DNA from: Agathobacter ruminis
GTDB taxonomy: Bacteria; Bacillota; Clostridia; Lachnospirales; Lachnospiraceae
NCBI RefSeq assembly: GCF_002735305.1
Contig: NZ_PDYG01000030.1
Location: forward strand, 1-64,000
Direction of reading: 5' to 3'
Length of the DNA: 64,000 bases
How positions within the stretch are numbered: the stretch's first letter is position 1; every line of letters begins with the position of its first letter. Below the pieces are notes generated by a model, which worked only from the letters and a program-made list of their open reading frames with translations, searched no databases and was not told the DNA's origin. Shown one piece after another: positions 1 to 9,144 of this stretch. Made by a program: the position numbers and the translations under genes.

Positions 1-52
1 ATAGCGCACTCCAATTCACCCGGGTATCCTTTAGATGAGAAGTACATATACG

Positions 53-88
53 AAAGTTTTTGGTGTCCGCCAACCATAAAACTTTTTT
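53..88 (+). terminator. Possible intrinsic terminator at the left edge
   Basis: An AT-rich inverted repeat (arms around 53-64 and 73-85, with a small bulge) is followed by a run of six T at 83-88. It may end transcription of a gene to the left of the window. The stem is weak in G+C, so this is tentative. Confidence 0.3.
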
Positions 89-251
89 CAAAATTGTACA
101 GGCATGCAAAAGACACATGTAAATCAGGATGCGAGCGTTTGCATATATGAAAACCAAAATATTCTTGCAAAGTGAAGGGGTACTGGGTTTATGGACTGAG
201 GATGCTAGGCAATACATGTTGTGAATGGTAACGAGAAGGGAGATAGAACGG

Positions 252-280
252 TTGCGTAGGAGGCGTGAAAATGGTATAAT
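252..280 (+). promoter_or_regulatory. Sigma-A promoter for the SEC-C/lgt pair
   Basis: TTGCGT (252-257), a 17 bp spacer, then TATAAT (275-280) with an extended -10 TGG just before it. The predicted start is about 45 bases upstream of the first ATG. Confidence 0.75.
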
Positions 281-332
281 TTTCGAGTGGCAAAAGTCAC
301 GTAGATTATGAAGAAAGAAAGGCAGTTGTAGA

Positions 333-833
333 ATGGCTTTATTACAGGAATGGCAGAAAATTGCTTACAATGAGAAAACAAATAAAGGGGAGTTACAGAG
401 ATTCTGGCAGAACTATTTCTTGCTTGAAAAGAGCGTATATGAGAAATTGTTGACCAATCCGGATGAAAAGGTTGAAGGAACCGTGAAGGAATTGGCAGAG
501 AAGTATGGTTTGTCTACTCTGGAGATGGCAGGATTTTTGGATGGAATCAATGATTCCCTTGTGACTCCGAATCCAATTGAAGAGATGGAGGAAGATACAA
601 AGGTATCGCTTGCATTTGATAAAGAAAAGCTCTACAAGAACATGGTTGATGCAAAGGCAGACTGGCTGTATGAGCTCCCGATGTGGGATGAAATCTTCGA
701 TGCAGAGACAAAGAAAGCATTGTATCTGGAACAGAAGAAGTCCGGTACGGTTATAGTCGGCAAAAAGGTCGGAAGAAACGATCCATGTCCATGCGGAAGC
801 GGAAAGAAATACAAATTCTGCTGTGGCAAATAG
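333..833 (+). CDS. SEC-C metal-binding domain protein
   Basis: A 166-residue protein of unknown role. The last 20 residues form a SEC-C motif, CxC-x8-CC (C152, C154, C163, C164), the zinc-binding tail also found at the end of SecA and on many otherwise unrelated proteins. The first 130 residues are mostly helical and acidic, with no recognised domain. The ATG at 333 follows a weak purine-rich site; a good promoter lies 50 bases upstream. Its stop is 15 bases before lgt, so the two are probably co-transcribed. That might hint at a link to membrane protein maturation, but the motif alone does not show it. The gene is real; its function is not known. Confidence 0.85.
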   Translation: MALLQEWQKIAYNEKTNKGELQRFWQNYFLLEKSVYEKLLTNPDEKVEGTVKELAEKYGLSTLEMAGFLDGINDSLVTPNPIEEMEEDTKVSLAFDKEKLYKNMVDAKADWLYELPMWDEIFDAETKKALYLEQKKSGTVIVGKKVGRNDPCPCGSGKKYKFCCGK

Positions 834-848
834 TAGAGGAATAATATT

Positions 849-1718
849 GTGGATATGAATATCAATTTCCCGCATTTGCATATTTTCTTGTCGCATGTGG
901 GAAAAGCAATAAAAATCGGTGATTTTTCCATTGCATATTACGGAATCGTTATTGCACTGGGGATGCTTGCAGGACTGGGAATTGCCTGCTGGAAAGCAAA
1001 ACAGACGGATCAGAATCCGGAGACCTATGTGGATTTGGCTTTGATTGCGATAGTGTGTTCTTTGATTGGAGCCCGCATTTACTATGTTCTCTTTGAATGG
1101 GAATATTACAGTAAGCATCCGGCTTCCATCATCAATGTCAGAGAAGGTGGCCTGGCGATTTACGGCGGTGTCATTGCGGCAATTATTACAACATTTGTCT
1201 TTTCAAAGGTAAAGAAGATTCCGTATGGCAGATTGTGCGATACGGCAGGACTGGGACTGGTTCTGGGACAAATCATCGGCCGCTGGGGCAATTTTTTTAA
1301 CAGAGAAGCATTCGGTGGATACACGGACAACCTTTTTGCAATGCAATTACCGTTGTCGGCAGTCCGTTCCGGGGATTTGACGGATCAACTGTTAGAACAT
1401 CAGGTGGTAGTTGACGGAGTCAGATATATTCAGGTTCATCCGACCTTTTTGTATGAATCTGTATGGAATCTGTTGGTTTTGATTTGCATGTTGATTTTCT
1501 TCAACAAACGCAAATTTGAAGGAGAAGTATTCCTCTGGTATCTGGGCGGATATGGATTCGGTCGTTTTTGGATCGAACAGCTTCGCACCGATTCATTGCT
1601 TTTATGGAATACACAAATCCGCGTTTCGGCGGCGCTAGGCATGGTATTGTTTGTGGTTTCCCTTGTGTGGATTATCACGATGCGTATCCGCCTGGCTCGG
1701 CAAAAATCAGTTTCATAG
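849..1718 (+). CDS. lgt: Prolipoprotein diacylglyceryl transferase
   Basis: Lgt moves diacylglycerol from phosphatidylglycerol to the lipobox cysteine of prelipoproteins, the first step of lipoprotein maturation, in the cytoplasmic membrane. The 289-residue product has about seven hydrophobic segments and the Lgt signature at residues 144-157 (R145 in the GRWGNFFNREAFGG block). The start is GTG at 849, 8 bases after an AGAGGA site at 835-840; an ATG two codons later lies too far from that site. It follows the SEC-C gene by 15 bases and ends in a strong hairpin terminator. A substrate is encoded in this window, the lipoprotein at 41022. Confidence 0.97.
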   Translation: MDMNINFPHLHIFLSHVGKAIKIGDFSIAYYGIVIALGMLAGLGIACWKAKQTDQNPETYVDLALIAIVCSLIGARIYYVLFEWEYYSKHPASIINVREGGLAIYGGVIAAIITTFVFSKVKKIPYGRLCDTAGLGLVLGQIIGRWGNFFNREAFGGYTDNLFAMQLPLSAVRSGDLTDQLLEHQVVVDGVRYIQVHPTFLYESVWNLLVLICMLIFFNKRKFEGEVFLWYLGGYGFGRFWIEQLRTDSLLLWNTQIRVSAALGMVLFVVSLVWIITMRIRLARQKSVS

Positions 1719-1724
1719 TGCTTG

Positions 1725-1762
1725 AAAGCAGCAATTCGAATGATTCGATTGCTGCTTTTTTT
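1725..1762 (+). terminator. Intrinsic terminator after lgt
   Basis: A hairpin with arms AAGCAGCAAT (1726-1735) and ATTGCTGCTT (1748-1757) runs straight into a T tract ending at 1762. Confidence 0.9.
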
Positions 1763-1822
1763 GTGTGCTTTCACAGGATAAACAACAAGATATAGTGCGA
1801 AAATAAAAAGAAAAAATCGTAA

Positions 1823-1851
1823 TTGTCAGAATTGCAAGAACATATTATAAT
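1823..1851 (+). promoter_or_regulatory. Promoter of the chemotaxis receptor gene
   Basis: TTGTCA (1823-1828), a 17 bp spacer, TATAAT (1846-1851). The leader to the ATG at 1914 is about 55 bases. It looks like a sigma-A rather than a sigma-D promoter, notable for a motility gene. Confidence 0.75.
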
Positions 1852-1913
1852 TACCAATGGGTATTTTTATATGGTATTGGTAGCATGAGGGTATAGTACA
1901 TGGAGGGTGTTTT

Positions 1914-3566
1914 ATGGAAAACACGAGAAAACAGGCATCTCTGAAGGTGCTGCTGAGTGGATTGGTAATGCTGGCAATGATTTTTGTGGGGTTTGCTGCT
2001 ACGCTTGTAGGAGTGATTAACCTGAGGAGAGGAATGGAAGAGGAGGTTGCGACCGGTGTGCTGGCAGCCTGCAAATCCTATGCAATGGTGCTTCAATATA
2101 CAAGGGACAGCGGGGATGCATCTGATCTTGAAATGGATATGAATCAGAAGACCGGATATGATTATACTTATTTTGTGGGAGATACAAGAGAACGATCCAG
2201 TATCTCCGGTGTTGTCGGAACGAAGGCTTCCGATGCTGTTATCGATGCTGTAATTAAAAACAAACAGAGCTATCAGGCGCAGAATGTGGTGATAAATGGC
2301 GAAAAATATTATGTGGCATATGAACCGTTACTGGATGATCAAAGCGGTGAAGTGTATGGTATGGCCTTTGTTGGAATGAAAAAAATTAATATTTCAACCT
2401 ATATCAATGACCGTATTAAGCTTATGATTACAATTGCCGCCATAATCATCATTGTCCTGACAGTTCTGACTCTTTTATATGTATTGCAGATTATCAAAGC
2501 AATTCAGGAAAGCGTCAGTGCTGTTCAACAGATGGCAACCGGCGATTTGAATATCCACTTGAGCGATCGTGTAAGAAACAGACGGGATGAGCTCGGTGAT
2601 ATGGCACGGGCACTGGATCAGATGGCTGACAAGGTGCGCTCTGTCATTGGAAATGCAAGGTTGTCATCCGGAGAAATGGATGATTCGGCAGGATATCTGT
2701 ATGATACGGTTCAAACCATTACAGAGACTGCCGACAATGTGACCATTGCGGTTTCGAATGTGGCGACCGGTGCTTCAAGCCAGGCAGAGTCATTGCAGGA
2801 AGCTGTCGAGAGTGTCGCTGAGATTAATCAGGCGGTTACCCTGATTATCGAAAATACAAAATCCATGCAGGAACTGGCGGATTCCATGAAACTGAATTCC
2901 GGTGCGAGCCAGGATAAATTGACAGAATTGCGCATGTCGACAAGAGAGAGTATCAAGGCAATTGATGGCATTGTGGAATTGATTGGCAATACCAATACTG
3001 CGGTCAGCACCATCAGCGAAGCGGTTACCATTATCGATGCGATTGCAGCGCAGACCAATCTGTTGTCGTTAAATGCCAGCATAGAGGCTGCGCGTGCGGG
3101 AGAAGCAGGCAAGGGATTTGCCGTTGTTGCGGATGAAATCAGACAGCTGGCTGATCAGTCTGCGGATGCGGCAAGAAATATTCAGGAAGCCATGAAGGGA
3201 TTGGCATCCGATTCCAATAAGACGATGGAAGAGGCCGGTACCGTACAGGAGACTATCAGTAAACAGAGAAGTACCATTCATCGTACGATTGAGCAGGTTG
3301 ATGCATTGATTTCGGATATCCAGCAATCACTTGCACTGACCGATCAGATCGTTGAAAATGTAGAACGGTCGGAAAAGGCAAGCGGTGTGATTGGAGAGAT
3401 TATTACCAGCCTCTCCGCAATTTCACAGGAGAATGCAGCAAGTTCAGAAGAAACAAGAGCTTCCATGCAGGAATTGTCCGATACCATGCAGATGCTTTCG
3501 GATAAGGCAAACAGTCTGAATGATGTTGCAAAAGTACTCGATCATGAAATGGGATTCTTCCGTTAG
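1914..3566 (+). CDS. Methyl-accepting chemotaxis protein
   Basis: A membrane receptor that signals through CheA/CheW to the flagellar motor. In its 550 residues I see a membrane segment near 12-34, an extracellular Cache-like sensor (about 35-165), a second membrane segment (about 172-195), a HAMP domain (about 190-245) and a cytoplasmic signalling domain. The conserved hairpin tip runs from about 374 to 413 ([20 protein letters not shown] and onward). The ligand cannot be told from the sequence. A GGAGGG site precedes the ATG. The gene is monocistronic, with its own promoter and terminator. Together with the flagellar operon at the right end, it says the organism is motile or recently was. 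Confidence 0.95.
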   Translation: MENTRKQASLKVLLSGLVMLAMIFVGFAATLVGVINLRRGMEEEVATGVLAACKSYAMVLQYTRDSGDASDLEMDMNQKTGYDYTYFVGDTRERSSISGVVGTKASDAVIDAVIKNKQSYQAQNVVINGEKYYVAYEPLLDDQSGEVYGMAFVGMKKINISTYINDRIKLMITIAAIIIIVLTVLTLLYVLQIIKAIQESVSAVQQMATGDLNIHLSDRVRNRRDELGDMARALDQMADKVRSVIGNARLSSGEMDDSAGYLYDTVQTITETADNVTIAVSNVATGASSQAESLQEAVESVAEINQAVTLIIENTKSMQELADSMKLNSGASQDKLTELRMSTRESIKAIDGIVELIGNTNTAVSTISEAVTIIDAIAAQTNLLSLNASIEAARAGEAGKGFAVVADEIRQLADQSADAARNIQEAMKGLASDSNKTMEEAGTVQETISKQRSTIHRTIEQVDALISDIQQSLALTDQIVENVERSEKASGVIGEIITSLSAISQENAASSEETRASMQELSDTMQMLSDKANSLNDVAKVLDHEMGFFR

Positions 3567-3613
3567 AGAGAAAAAAGGGTCTTGAATTGAATGCAAATTG
3601 AATAAAAAATGAC

Positions 3614-3646
3614 AAAAAGCACTTGCGATCAGCAAGTGCTTTTTTT
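3614..3646 (+). terminator. Intrinsic terminator after the chemotaxis receptor
   Basis: A hairpin with arms AAGCACTTGC and GCAAGTGCTT and a 5-base loop (3627-3631), followed by a T tract to 3646. Confidence 0.92.
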
Positions 3647-3680
3647 GTTGCAATGGCTAGGATAAAAGTCACGAAAAACC

Positions 3681-3709
3681 TTGATTTTTCAAGATTTGTG
3701 GTGTATTAT
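3681..3709 (+). promoter_or_regulatory. Promoter of the division/cell-wall cluster
   Basis: TTGATT (3681-3686), a 17 bp spacer, TATTAT (3704-3709). The MraZ boxes begin 6 bases downstream, so a bound MraZ oligomer would cover the transcription start. Confidence 0.65.
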
Positions 3710-3714
3710 ATAGA

Positions 3715-3762
3715 AAAGTGGTGGAAAGTGGTACAAAATTCCATCAAAGTGGAGCAAAGTGG
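3715..3762 (+). promoter_or_regulatory. MraZ operator: four AAAGTGG boxes
   Basis: Four exact AAAGTGG boxes start at 3715, 3725, 3746 and 3756: two pairs with 10 bp periodicity, the pairs 21 bp apart. A weaker TTTGTGG at 3695 sits in the same helical phase inside the promoter. MraZ in other bacteria binds short direct GTGG-type repeats upstream of its own gene, so autorepression is expected. Confidence 0.8.
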
Positions 3763-3809
3763 TGGATAAGTTGAAAACTTAGTGGATAAAGGAAAGGAGG
3801 AAAGCCGAC

Positions 3810-4241
3810 ATGTTCATGGGCGAATACAATCACTCAATAGATGCAAAAGGTCGAATGATCGTACCATCCAAATTTCGTGAGCAGCTCGGCAACGAATTTG
3901 TGGTAACAAAGGGACTGGATGGATGCCTGTTTGTTTATTCCCAGGAAGAATGGAACCGCATTGAAGAATCCTTTCGAGAGAAACCACTGACCTCAAAAGA
4001 TGCAAGAAAATTTATGAGATTTTTCTTCGCAGGTGCAGCAAACTGCGAAGTGGATAAGCAGGGAAGAATTTTACTTCCGGCAAATCTGAGAGAATATGCC
4101 GCAATCGAAAAAGATATCGTATCCGTTGGCGTTTTAAGCCGTGTGGAAATCTGGAGTAAGGAACGCTGGAACGAGAGTGGCGATTATGAAGATATGGATG
4201 AAATTGCAGAACATATGGCAGAACTTGGAATTGGCATCTAA
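3810..4241 (+). CDS. mraZ: Transcriptional regulator MraZ
   Basis: MraZ is the AbrB-fold DNA-binding protein at the head of most division and cell-wall clusters, where it represses its own operon. The 143-residue product has the usual length and both DxxxR motifs (D11-R15 and D82-R86), one per swapped-hairpin half. It starts at ATG 3810 after a GGAAAGGAGGAAAG site. The phased AAAGTGG boxes just upstream are its likely operator. rsmH follows after 17 bases. Confidence 0.97.
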   Translation: MFMGEYNHSIDAKGRMIVPSKFREQLGNEFVVTKGLDGCLFVYSQEEWNRIEESFREKPLTSKDARKFMRFFFAGAANCEVDKQGRILLPANLREYAAIEKDIVSVGVLSRVEIWSKERWNESGDYEDMDEIAEHMAELGIGI

Positions 4242-4258
4242 GAATTGGAAGCAAAGAT

Positions 4259-5197
4259 ATGGATTTTAAACATTACTCAGTCCTGTTGGACGAATGCATA
4301 GAAAATTTGAATATCAAGCCGGATGGAATTTATGTTGACGGAACCTTAGGCGGTGGCGGACATTCTTATCAGATTGCCTCACGTCTGACTTCCGGGGGAC
4401 GTCTGATTGGAATCGATCAGGATGCTGATGCGATTGCGGCTGCATCCAAGCGCCTTGAAGAATTTCAGGATAGGGTGACCATTGTAAGAAGCAATTATTC
4501 GGACATGGTTCATGTGCTTGATCAGCTTGGAATTCAAAAAGTGGATGGTATTTTGCTGGATCTCGGTGTTTCTTCTTTTCAGCTGGATACACCGGATCGC
4601 GGCTTCACATATCGTGTGGAATCTGCACCGTTGGATATGAGAATGGACAAGCGTCAGGAGATGACCGCAGAGACAATTGTGAATACATATTCCGAAAAAG
4701 AATTGTTCCGTATTATCCGTGATTACGGAGAAGACCGTTTCGCACAGAATATTGCAAAGCATATTTGTCTGGCAAGACAGGAACAACCGATTAAGACAAC
4801 AGGCCAGCTGAATGCGATTATCGACCGGGCGATTCCGGCCAAGGTGAAGAAGACGGGCGGACATCCTTCCAAGCGAACCTATCAGGCAATTCGTATTGAA
4901 TTAAATCAGGAATTGACTGTATTGCAGGAACATTTGGACGAGATGATAGAATTGCTGAATCTGGGAGGTAGATTATGTATTATCACCTTCCATTCCTTAG
5001 AAGACAGAATAGTAAAATCTTCTTTTAAAAAGAATGAAAATCCGTGCACCTGCCCACCAAACTTTCCGGTGTGTGTATGCGGAAACAAATCGAAAGGCAC
5101 TGTAATCAGCCGCAAACCGATTTTGCCGAGTGAGGAAGAACTCGCTGCAAATTCACGGAGTAAAAGTGCAAAATTGAGAGTGTTTGAAAGAAAGTAG
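4259..5197 (+). CDS. rsmH: 16S rRNA (cytosine-1402-N4)-methyltransferase RsmH
   Basis: RsmH (MraW) methylates N4 of C1402 in the 16S rRNA decoding centre using S-adenosylmethionine. The 312-residue product has the expected length and start, with the family's SAM-binding [10 protein letters not shown] block at residues 27-36 and the conserved HSLEDR segment near the C-terminus. A cysteine-bearing stretch ([13 protein letters not shown]) near residue 265 is typical of Firmicute forms. It lies between mraZ and ftsL, as in most Firmicutes. Confidence 0.97.
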   Translation: MDFKHYSVLLDECIENLNIKPDGIYVDGTLGGGGHSYQIASRLTSGGRLIGIDQDADAIAAASKRLEEFQDRVTIVRSNYSDMVHVLDQLGIQKVDGILLDLGVSSFQLDTPDRGFTYRVESAPLDMRMDKRQEMTAETIVNTYSEKELFRIIRDYGEDRFAQNIAKHICLARQEQPIKTTGQLNAIIDRAIPAKVKKTGGHPSKRTYQAIRIELNQELTVLQEHLDEMIELLNLGGRLCIITFHSLEDRIVKSSFKKNENPCTCPPNFPVCVCGNKSKGTVISRKPILPSEEELAANSRSKSAKLRVFERK

Positions 5198-5206
5198 GAA
5201 GAGCCT

Positions 5207-5677
5207 ATGGAAACAAGAAATTATTATGTAGAAGGAAATACAATAAGAGCAGCCGCACCGCAGCGTGTGCCGCGCAGAGATCCTCACGTAATTGAAAGAG
5301 AGCGTAAGCAGAAAAACAGAAGAAATGCAGTCAGAAGGAACAGAGAGCGCGAACTTGCAATGAACTTTGGCTTTGTTGCATTTTTGACTGTATGTGTTAT
5401 ACTGTGTGCTGCCTCTTGTGTATTTCTTGTTAAGGCGCAGTCAAATGCAACATTGAATTTAAAGAATATTGCCACACTTGAAAGTGAAGTGACAACCTTG
5501 CGCACAAAGAACGATGAAATGGAAAAGTATTTGAATACATCTGTTGATTTGAACAAGATTAAAGAAATCGCAATGGACGAACTGGGAATGAAATATGCAA
5601 GTGAAGATCAGATTGTTTATTATCATGTAGACAAAAACAATTATATGGATCAATATGGGGATATTCCTGTAAAGTAG
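5207..5677 (+). CDS. ftsL: Cell division protein, FtsL type
   Basis: A 156-residue bitopic protein. The first 50 residues are very basic (many Arg/Lys), one membrane segment spans about 52-77, and an extracellular leucine-zipper-like coiled coil follows, ending in a short tail. This is the architecture of FtsL/DivIC, which bridges DivIB and the septal FtsW-PBP synthase. Sequence identity in this family is low, so the call rests on topology and on position between rsmH and the transpeptidase gene. It starts 9 bases after the rsmH stop and ends 9 bases before the PBP. Confidence 0.85.
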   Translation: METRNYYVEGNTIRAAAPQRVPRRDPHVIERERKQKNRRNAVRRNRERELAMNFGFVAFLTVCVILCAASCVFLVKAQSNATLNLKNIATLESEVTTLRTKNDEMEKYLNTSVDLNKIKEIAMDELGMKYASEDQIVYYHVDKNNYMDQYGDIPVK

Positions 5678-5686
5678 GAGCATCAC

Positions 5687-7747
5687 ATGGCACAACAGCA
5701 AAAGAAGAGGAAGAAAAGAAAAAGTAAAAAATTTCCTTTGTATATGAAGAGCAAGCTGGTAGTATTTTTCGGAATATTGCTGGCTTGCCTTTGTGCACTT
5801 ATTGGACGCATTATGTATATCGAATATCATAATGGTGAGGAATACAAAAAACTGGTTTTGTCAAAACAGGATTATGACAGCAAGATTATTCCTTATCAAA
5901 GAGGAGATATTCTTGATACCAACGGTACGGTACTTGCCACAAGCGTAGCTGTCTATAATATTATTCTCGACTGCAAAGTGCTGACTTCGGATGAAAAATA
6001 TATTGAACCGACCGTAACGGCATTGTTAAGCTGTTTTCCCAAAAAATTAAAAGAAGAAGAAATTCGAAAATATATCGCGGAAGAACAGAAACGCGCCTAT
6101 ATTATTCTGGCAAAAGGATTAAGCTATGATGAAGTGCAAAAATTTGTCAAACTTCAGGAAGAGGTTGATGATAAAGGGAAAAAGAAAAATCCGGATATCA
6201 ATGGCGTGTGGTTTGAAACGGAATACAAGCGTTCATATCCTTATAAGACGCTGGCTGCCGATGTCATTGGATTTACCTCCGCAGGAGATGTCGGAACCAC
6301 AGGACTCGAGCATTATTATGATGATGTATTAAATGGAATCAACGGACGCGAATACGGCTACTTAAACAGCAACAGCGACTATGAAAAAACGGTCATCGCA
6401 CCTGAGGACGGTGACAGCATCGTGATTTCCATTGATGAAAATATTCAGGCAATCGTAGAAAAGAAGATTGCGGAATTCAATGAGGCATATACCAACAATA
6501 AGACCAAGGGGCCGGGCGCGAAGAATATCGCGGTTGTGATGCAAAATCCGAATACCGGAGAGATTATTGCGATGGCGAGCTATCCGACATTTGATTTGTC
6601 AAAGCCGCGAGACCTGAGTGCATATTATACGAAGAAGCAGATCAAGAAAATGTCACAGGAAGAAACTTATGCGGCATTAAATGAAATCTGGAAGAATTAT
6701 TGTGTGACTGAGACCTATGAGCCGGGATCGGTGCAAAAGCCTTTTACGGTTGCTTGTGGACTTGAAACAGGAACTGTAAAGCAAAGTGATACATTTTATT
6801 GTGACGGATATGAGGTATTCGGACCGGACAAAATTCACTGTTTCGACCGAAGTGGTCATGGAACGGAAACGGTGGAAGGAGCGCTGATGGATTCCTGCAA
6901 CGACTCGCTGATGCAGATGTCTTATCAGATTGGTGCTGAGAAATTCCTCGAATATCAGTCTATTTTCGGATTTGGTCAGAAAACAGGAATTGATTTGCCG
7001 GGTGAAGCGTATACGGCCAGCCTGATCTATACACTGGATAAAATCAAACCGGTCGATCTGGCAACAAACTCATTCGGACAGAATTACAACTGTACAATGG
7101 TGCAGATGATTTCGGCATTTTCTTCACTGATTAACGGAGGGACCTATTACCAGCCACATATGCTGAAAAAAATAGTGGATGCAAAGGGAAATACAGTTTC
7201 GACATATTCCCCGATTGCTTTAAAACAGACCGTATCATCGTCGACAAGTGCACTGATTCGTGAATATCTTTATCATACGGTTACTTCGGGTACTGCGACT
7301 TCGGCAAAGGTGGATGGCTACTCTTTGGGCGGTAAAACCGGTACCGCACAGAAATATCCTCGTGCCGAGAAAAATTATCTGGTTTCTTTTATGGGCTTTG
7401 CACCTTATGAGAATCCGCAATTTGTGATTTATTGTGTCATTGATACACCAAATGTCGAGGATCAGGCACACAGTAGTTATGCGCTGAATCTGACACGTGA
7501 AATTTTAAAAGAAGTATATCCTTATATGAATATTTATCCGGATGAAGAAAAGACCGGAGTCAATGAAGGCAAGGATATCACCGGTGCTGTCGGCCATGAC
7601 GATGCACAGCTGCAGGACGAAAACGGAGACGGATCCATTCAGGACAATCAGATTCCTGAGGAGACTCCGGGACAGGAAAACCAGCAAAATGGTCAGGCTA
7701 GTCAGGATGAACAGGACGAACAGGATGATCCTGATAATCCGGAATAA
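5687..7747 (+). CDS. ftsI: Class B penicillin-binding protein (FtsI/PBP2B type)
   Basis: The septal peptidoglycan transpeptidase. In its 686 residues: a basic N-terminus, a membrane anchor (about 22-44), a dimerisation domain (about 65-220), and a transpeptidase domain with nucleophile S348 (SVQK, K351), SxN motif S403-C404-N405 and K550-T-G. No PASTA domains follow. The last 60 residues are an acidic, Gln-rich, low-complexity tail (about 625-686), probably a flexible extension. Position between ftsL and murD supports septal FtsI over an elongation or spore-specific PBP, though SpoVD-like forms cannot be excluded. mraY, which often follows, is absent. Confidence 0.92.
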   Translation: MAQQQKKRKKRKSKKFPLYMKSKLVVFFGILLACLCALIGRIMYIEYHNGEEYKKLVLSKQDYDSKIIPYQRGDILDTNGTVLATSVAVYNIILDCKVLTSDEKYIEPTVTALLSCFPKKLKEEEIRKYIAEEQKRAYIILAKGLSYDEVQKFVKLQEEVDDKGKKKNPDINGVWFETEYKRSYPYKTLAADVIGFTSAGDVGTTGLEHYYDDVLNGINGREYGYLNSNSDYEKTVIAPEDGDSIVISIDENIQAIVEKKIAEFNEAYTNNKTKGPGAKNIAVVMQNPNTGEIIAMASYPTFDLSKPRDLSAYYTKKQIKKMSQEETYAALNEIWKNYCVTETYEPGSVQKPFTVACGLETGTVKQSDTFYCDGYEVFGPDKIHCFDRSGHGTETVEGALMDSCNDSLMQMSYQIGAEKFLEYQSIFGFGQKTGIDLPGEAYTASLIYTLDKIKPVDLATNSFGQNYNCTMVQMISAFSSLINGGTYYQPHMLKKIVDAKGNTVSTYSPIALKQTVSSSTSALIREYLYHTVTSGTATSAKVDGYSLGGKTGTAQKYPRAEKNYLVSFMGFAPYENPQFVIYCVIDTPNVEDQAHSSYALNLTREILKEVYPYMNIYPDEEKTGVNEGKDITGAVGHDDAQLQDENGDGSIQDNQIPEETPGQENQQNGQASQDEQDEQDDPDNPE

Positions 7748-7791
7748 ACAGAATTGTAATCAATAAAAATAAAAGGGAAGAGAGGAACAAA

Positions 7792-9144
7792 ATGAGCGAA
7801 AAGTATTTGGTATTCGGAACCGGAAAAAGCGGAATCGCAGCAGCCGGTCTGTTGATGAATGAAGAGAAAGACATTTGCTTTTTTGAAGGCAACAGTGCAT
7901 TTGACAAAGCACGTTTTATTGAAGCATATCCACGGTTTCAAAATATACCGATTTATGTAGGGGAAATCGAAGATGAGATTCTCGAACAGATTGACATTGC
8001 CGTTTTGTCGCCGGGTGTGCCGACAGATTTGCCGATTGTGGAAGAAATGAAACGCAATCATATAGAAATCTGGGGTGAAATTGAGTTGGCATATCGCTTT
8101 GGCAAAGGACGTGTCATTGCAATCACCGGAACGAACGGAAAAACGACGACAACCGCATTGACGGGTGAAATTATGTCATCATATTTTTCTGATGTCCGTG
8201 TGGTAGGAAATATTGGAATTCCGTATACCCAGCGTGTGGAAAAGTCGACGGATGAGACGGTTTTCGTGGCGGAGGTTTCTTCCTTCCAGCTTGAAACCAT
8301 TCATGAATTTCACCCAAGTGTATCCGCAATTTTAAATATCACACCGGATCATTTGAACAGACATCATACAATGGAAAATTATATCAAGGCAAAGGAAGAT
8401 GTTACTTTAAACCAGACGAAAGAGGAAGTCTGTGTGCTCAATTATGAAGATGAAGTGCTTCGTGAATTTGCCGGAAAATGCAATGCACGCGTCGTTTTCT
8501 TTAGCAGCATGCATGTTCTTGAAGAAGGCTTTTATTACAAAAATGAAAAAATATATTATGCAACCGCCGGTACAACAACGGAAGTGATTTCGGTCAATGA
8601 CCTGAATATTCTCGGAATCCACAATTTTGAGAATGTGATGGCTGCCTGTGCAATGGCAGTTTCCATGGGCGTTCCGATGGAAAATATTGTGGATACCCTC
8701 AAGAATTTTACTGCCGTGGAGCATCGAATCGAATTTGTCAAAGAAGTCGACGGTGTTGTATATTATAATGATTCCAAGGGTACGAATCCGGATGCGGCAA
8801 TCAAGGGAATTTCGGCGATGAATCGTCCGACCTGGCTGATTGGCGGTGGATATGACAAAGGATCGGAATTCGATGAATGGATAGAGAGCTTCGGCGGCAA
8901 GGTAAAAGGCCTTGTTCTGATCGGGCAGACCGCAGAAAAGATTAAGGAATGCGCAAACCGTCATGGCTTTTATGATGTTGTCATTCTCAAGGAGTTCAAG
9001 GAAGCGGTTGATTATTGTCACGACCATGCAAAGAGTGGAGAAGCTGTTTTACTATCCCCTGCATGTGCAAGCTGGGGCATGTTTGACAATTATGAACAAA
9101 GAGGAAGCATTTTTAAAGAAATTGTAAGAGACTATGGAAAGTAA
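7792..9144 (+). CDS. murD: UDP-N-acetylmuramoyl-L-alanine--D-glutamate ligase
   Basis: MurD adds D-glutamate to UDP-MurNAc-L-Ala with ATP in the cytoplasm. The 450-residue length is typical. A Rossmann-type N-domain (FGTGKSG, residues 8-14), the ATP loop GTNGKTTT at 113-120, the Mur-ligase central domain and the C-terminal domain with YYNDSKGTNPDAA are all present. The ATG follows a good GGAAGAGAGGAAC site. ftsW overlaps its 3' end by 11 bases. It is the only Mur ligase in the cluster. Confidence 0.97.
   Translation: MSEKYLVFGTGKSGIAAAGLLMNEEKDICFFEGNSAFDKARFIEAYPRFQNIPIYVGEIEDEILEQIDIAVLSPGVPTDLPIVEEMKRNHIEIWGEIELAYRFGKGRVIAITGTNGKTTTTALTGEIMSSYFSDVRVVGNIGIPYTQRVEKSTDETVFVAEVSSFQLETIHEFHPSVSAILNITPDHLNRHHTMENYIKAKEDVTLNQTKEEVCVLNYEDEVLREFAGKCNARVVFFSSMHVLEEGFYYKNEKIYYATAGTTTEVISVNDLNILGIHNFENVMAACAMAVSMGVPMENIVDTLKNFTAVEHRIEFVKEVDGVVYYNDSKGTNPDAAIKGISAMNRPTWLIGGGYDKGSEFDEWIESFGGKVKGLVLIGQTAEKIKECANRHGFYDVVILKEFKEAVDYCHDHAKSGEAVLLSPACASWGMFDNYEQRGSIFKEIVRDYGK

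Larger units (their letters stand above)
1..332. other. Left-edge region without a recognised gene
   Basis: No recognisable gene lies in these 332 bases. Frame 1 is open from the window edge to a TGA at 148-150, about 49 codons, but the peptide resembles no family I know and a possible terminator hairpin lies inside it. It could be the tail of an upstream gene or chance. The right-hand part carries a clear promoter for the next gene. Confidence 0.5.

Noticed and set aside
1-150. Open frame of about 49 codons running in from the left edge
   Set aside because: No recognisable family, cut by the window, and crossed by a possible terminator hairpin; kept only as a note.
393-1118. 241-codon minus-strand frame
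   Set aside because: Antisense to the SEC-C gene and lgt, which have clear motifs, a promoter and ribosome binding sites.
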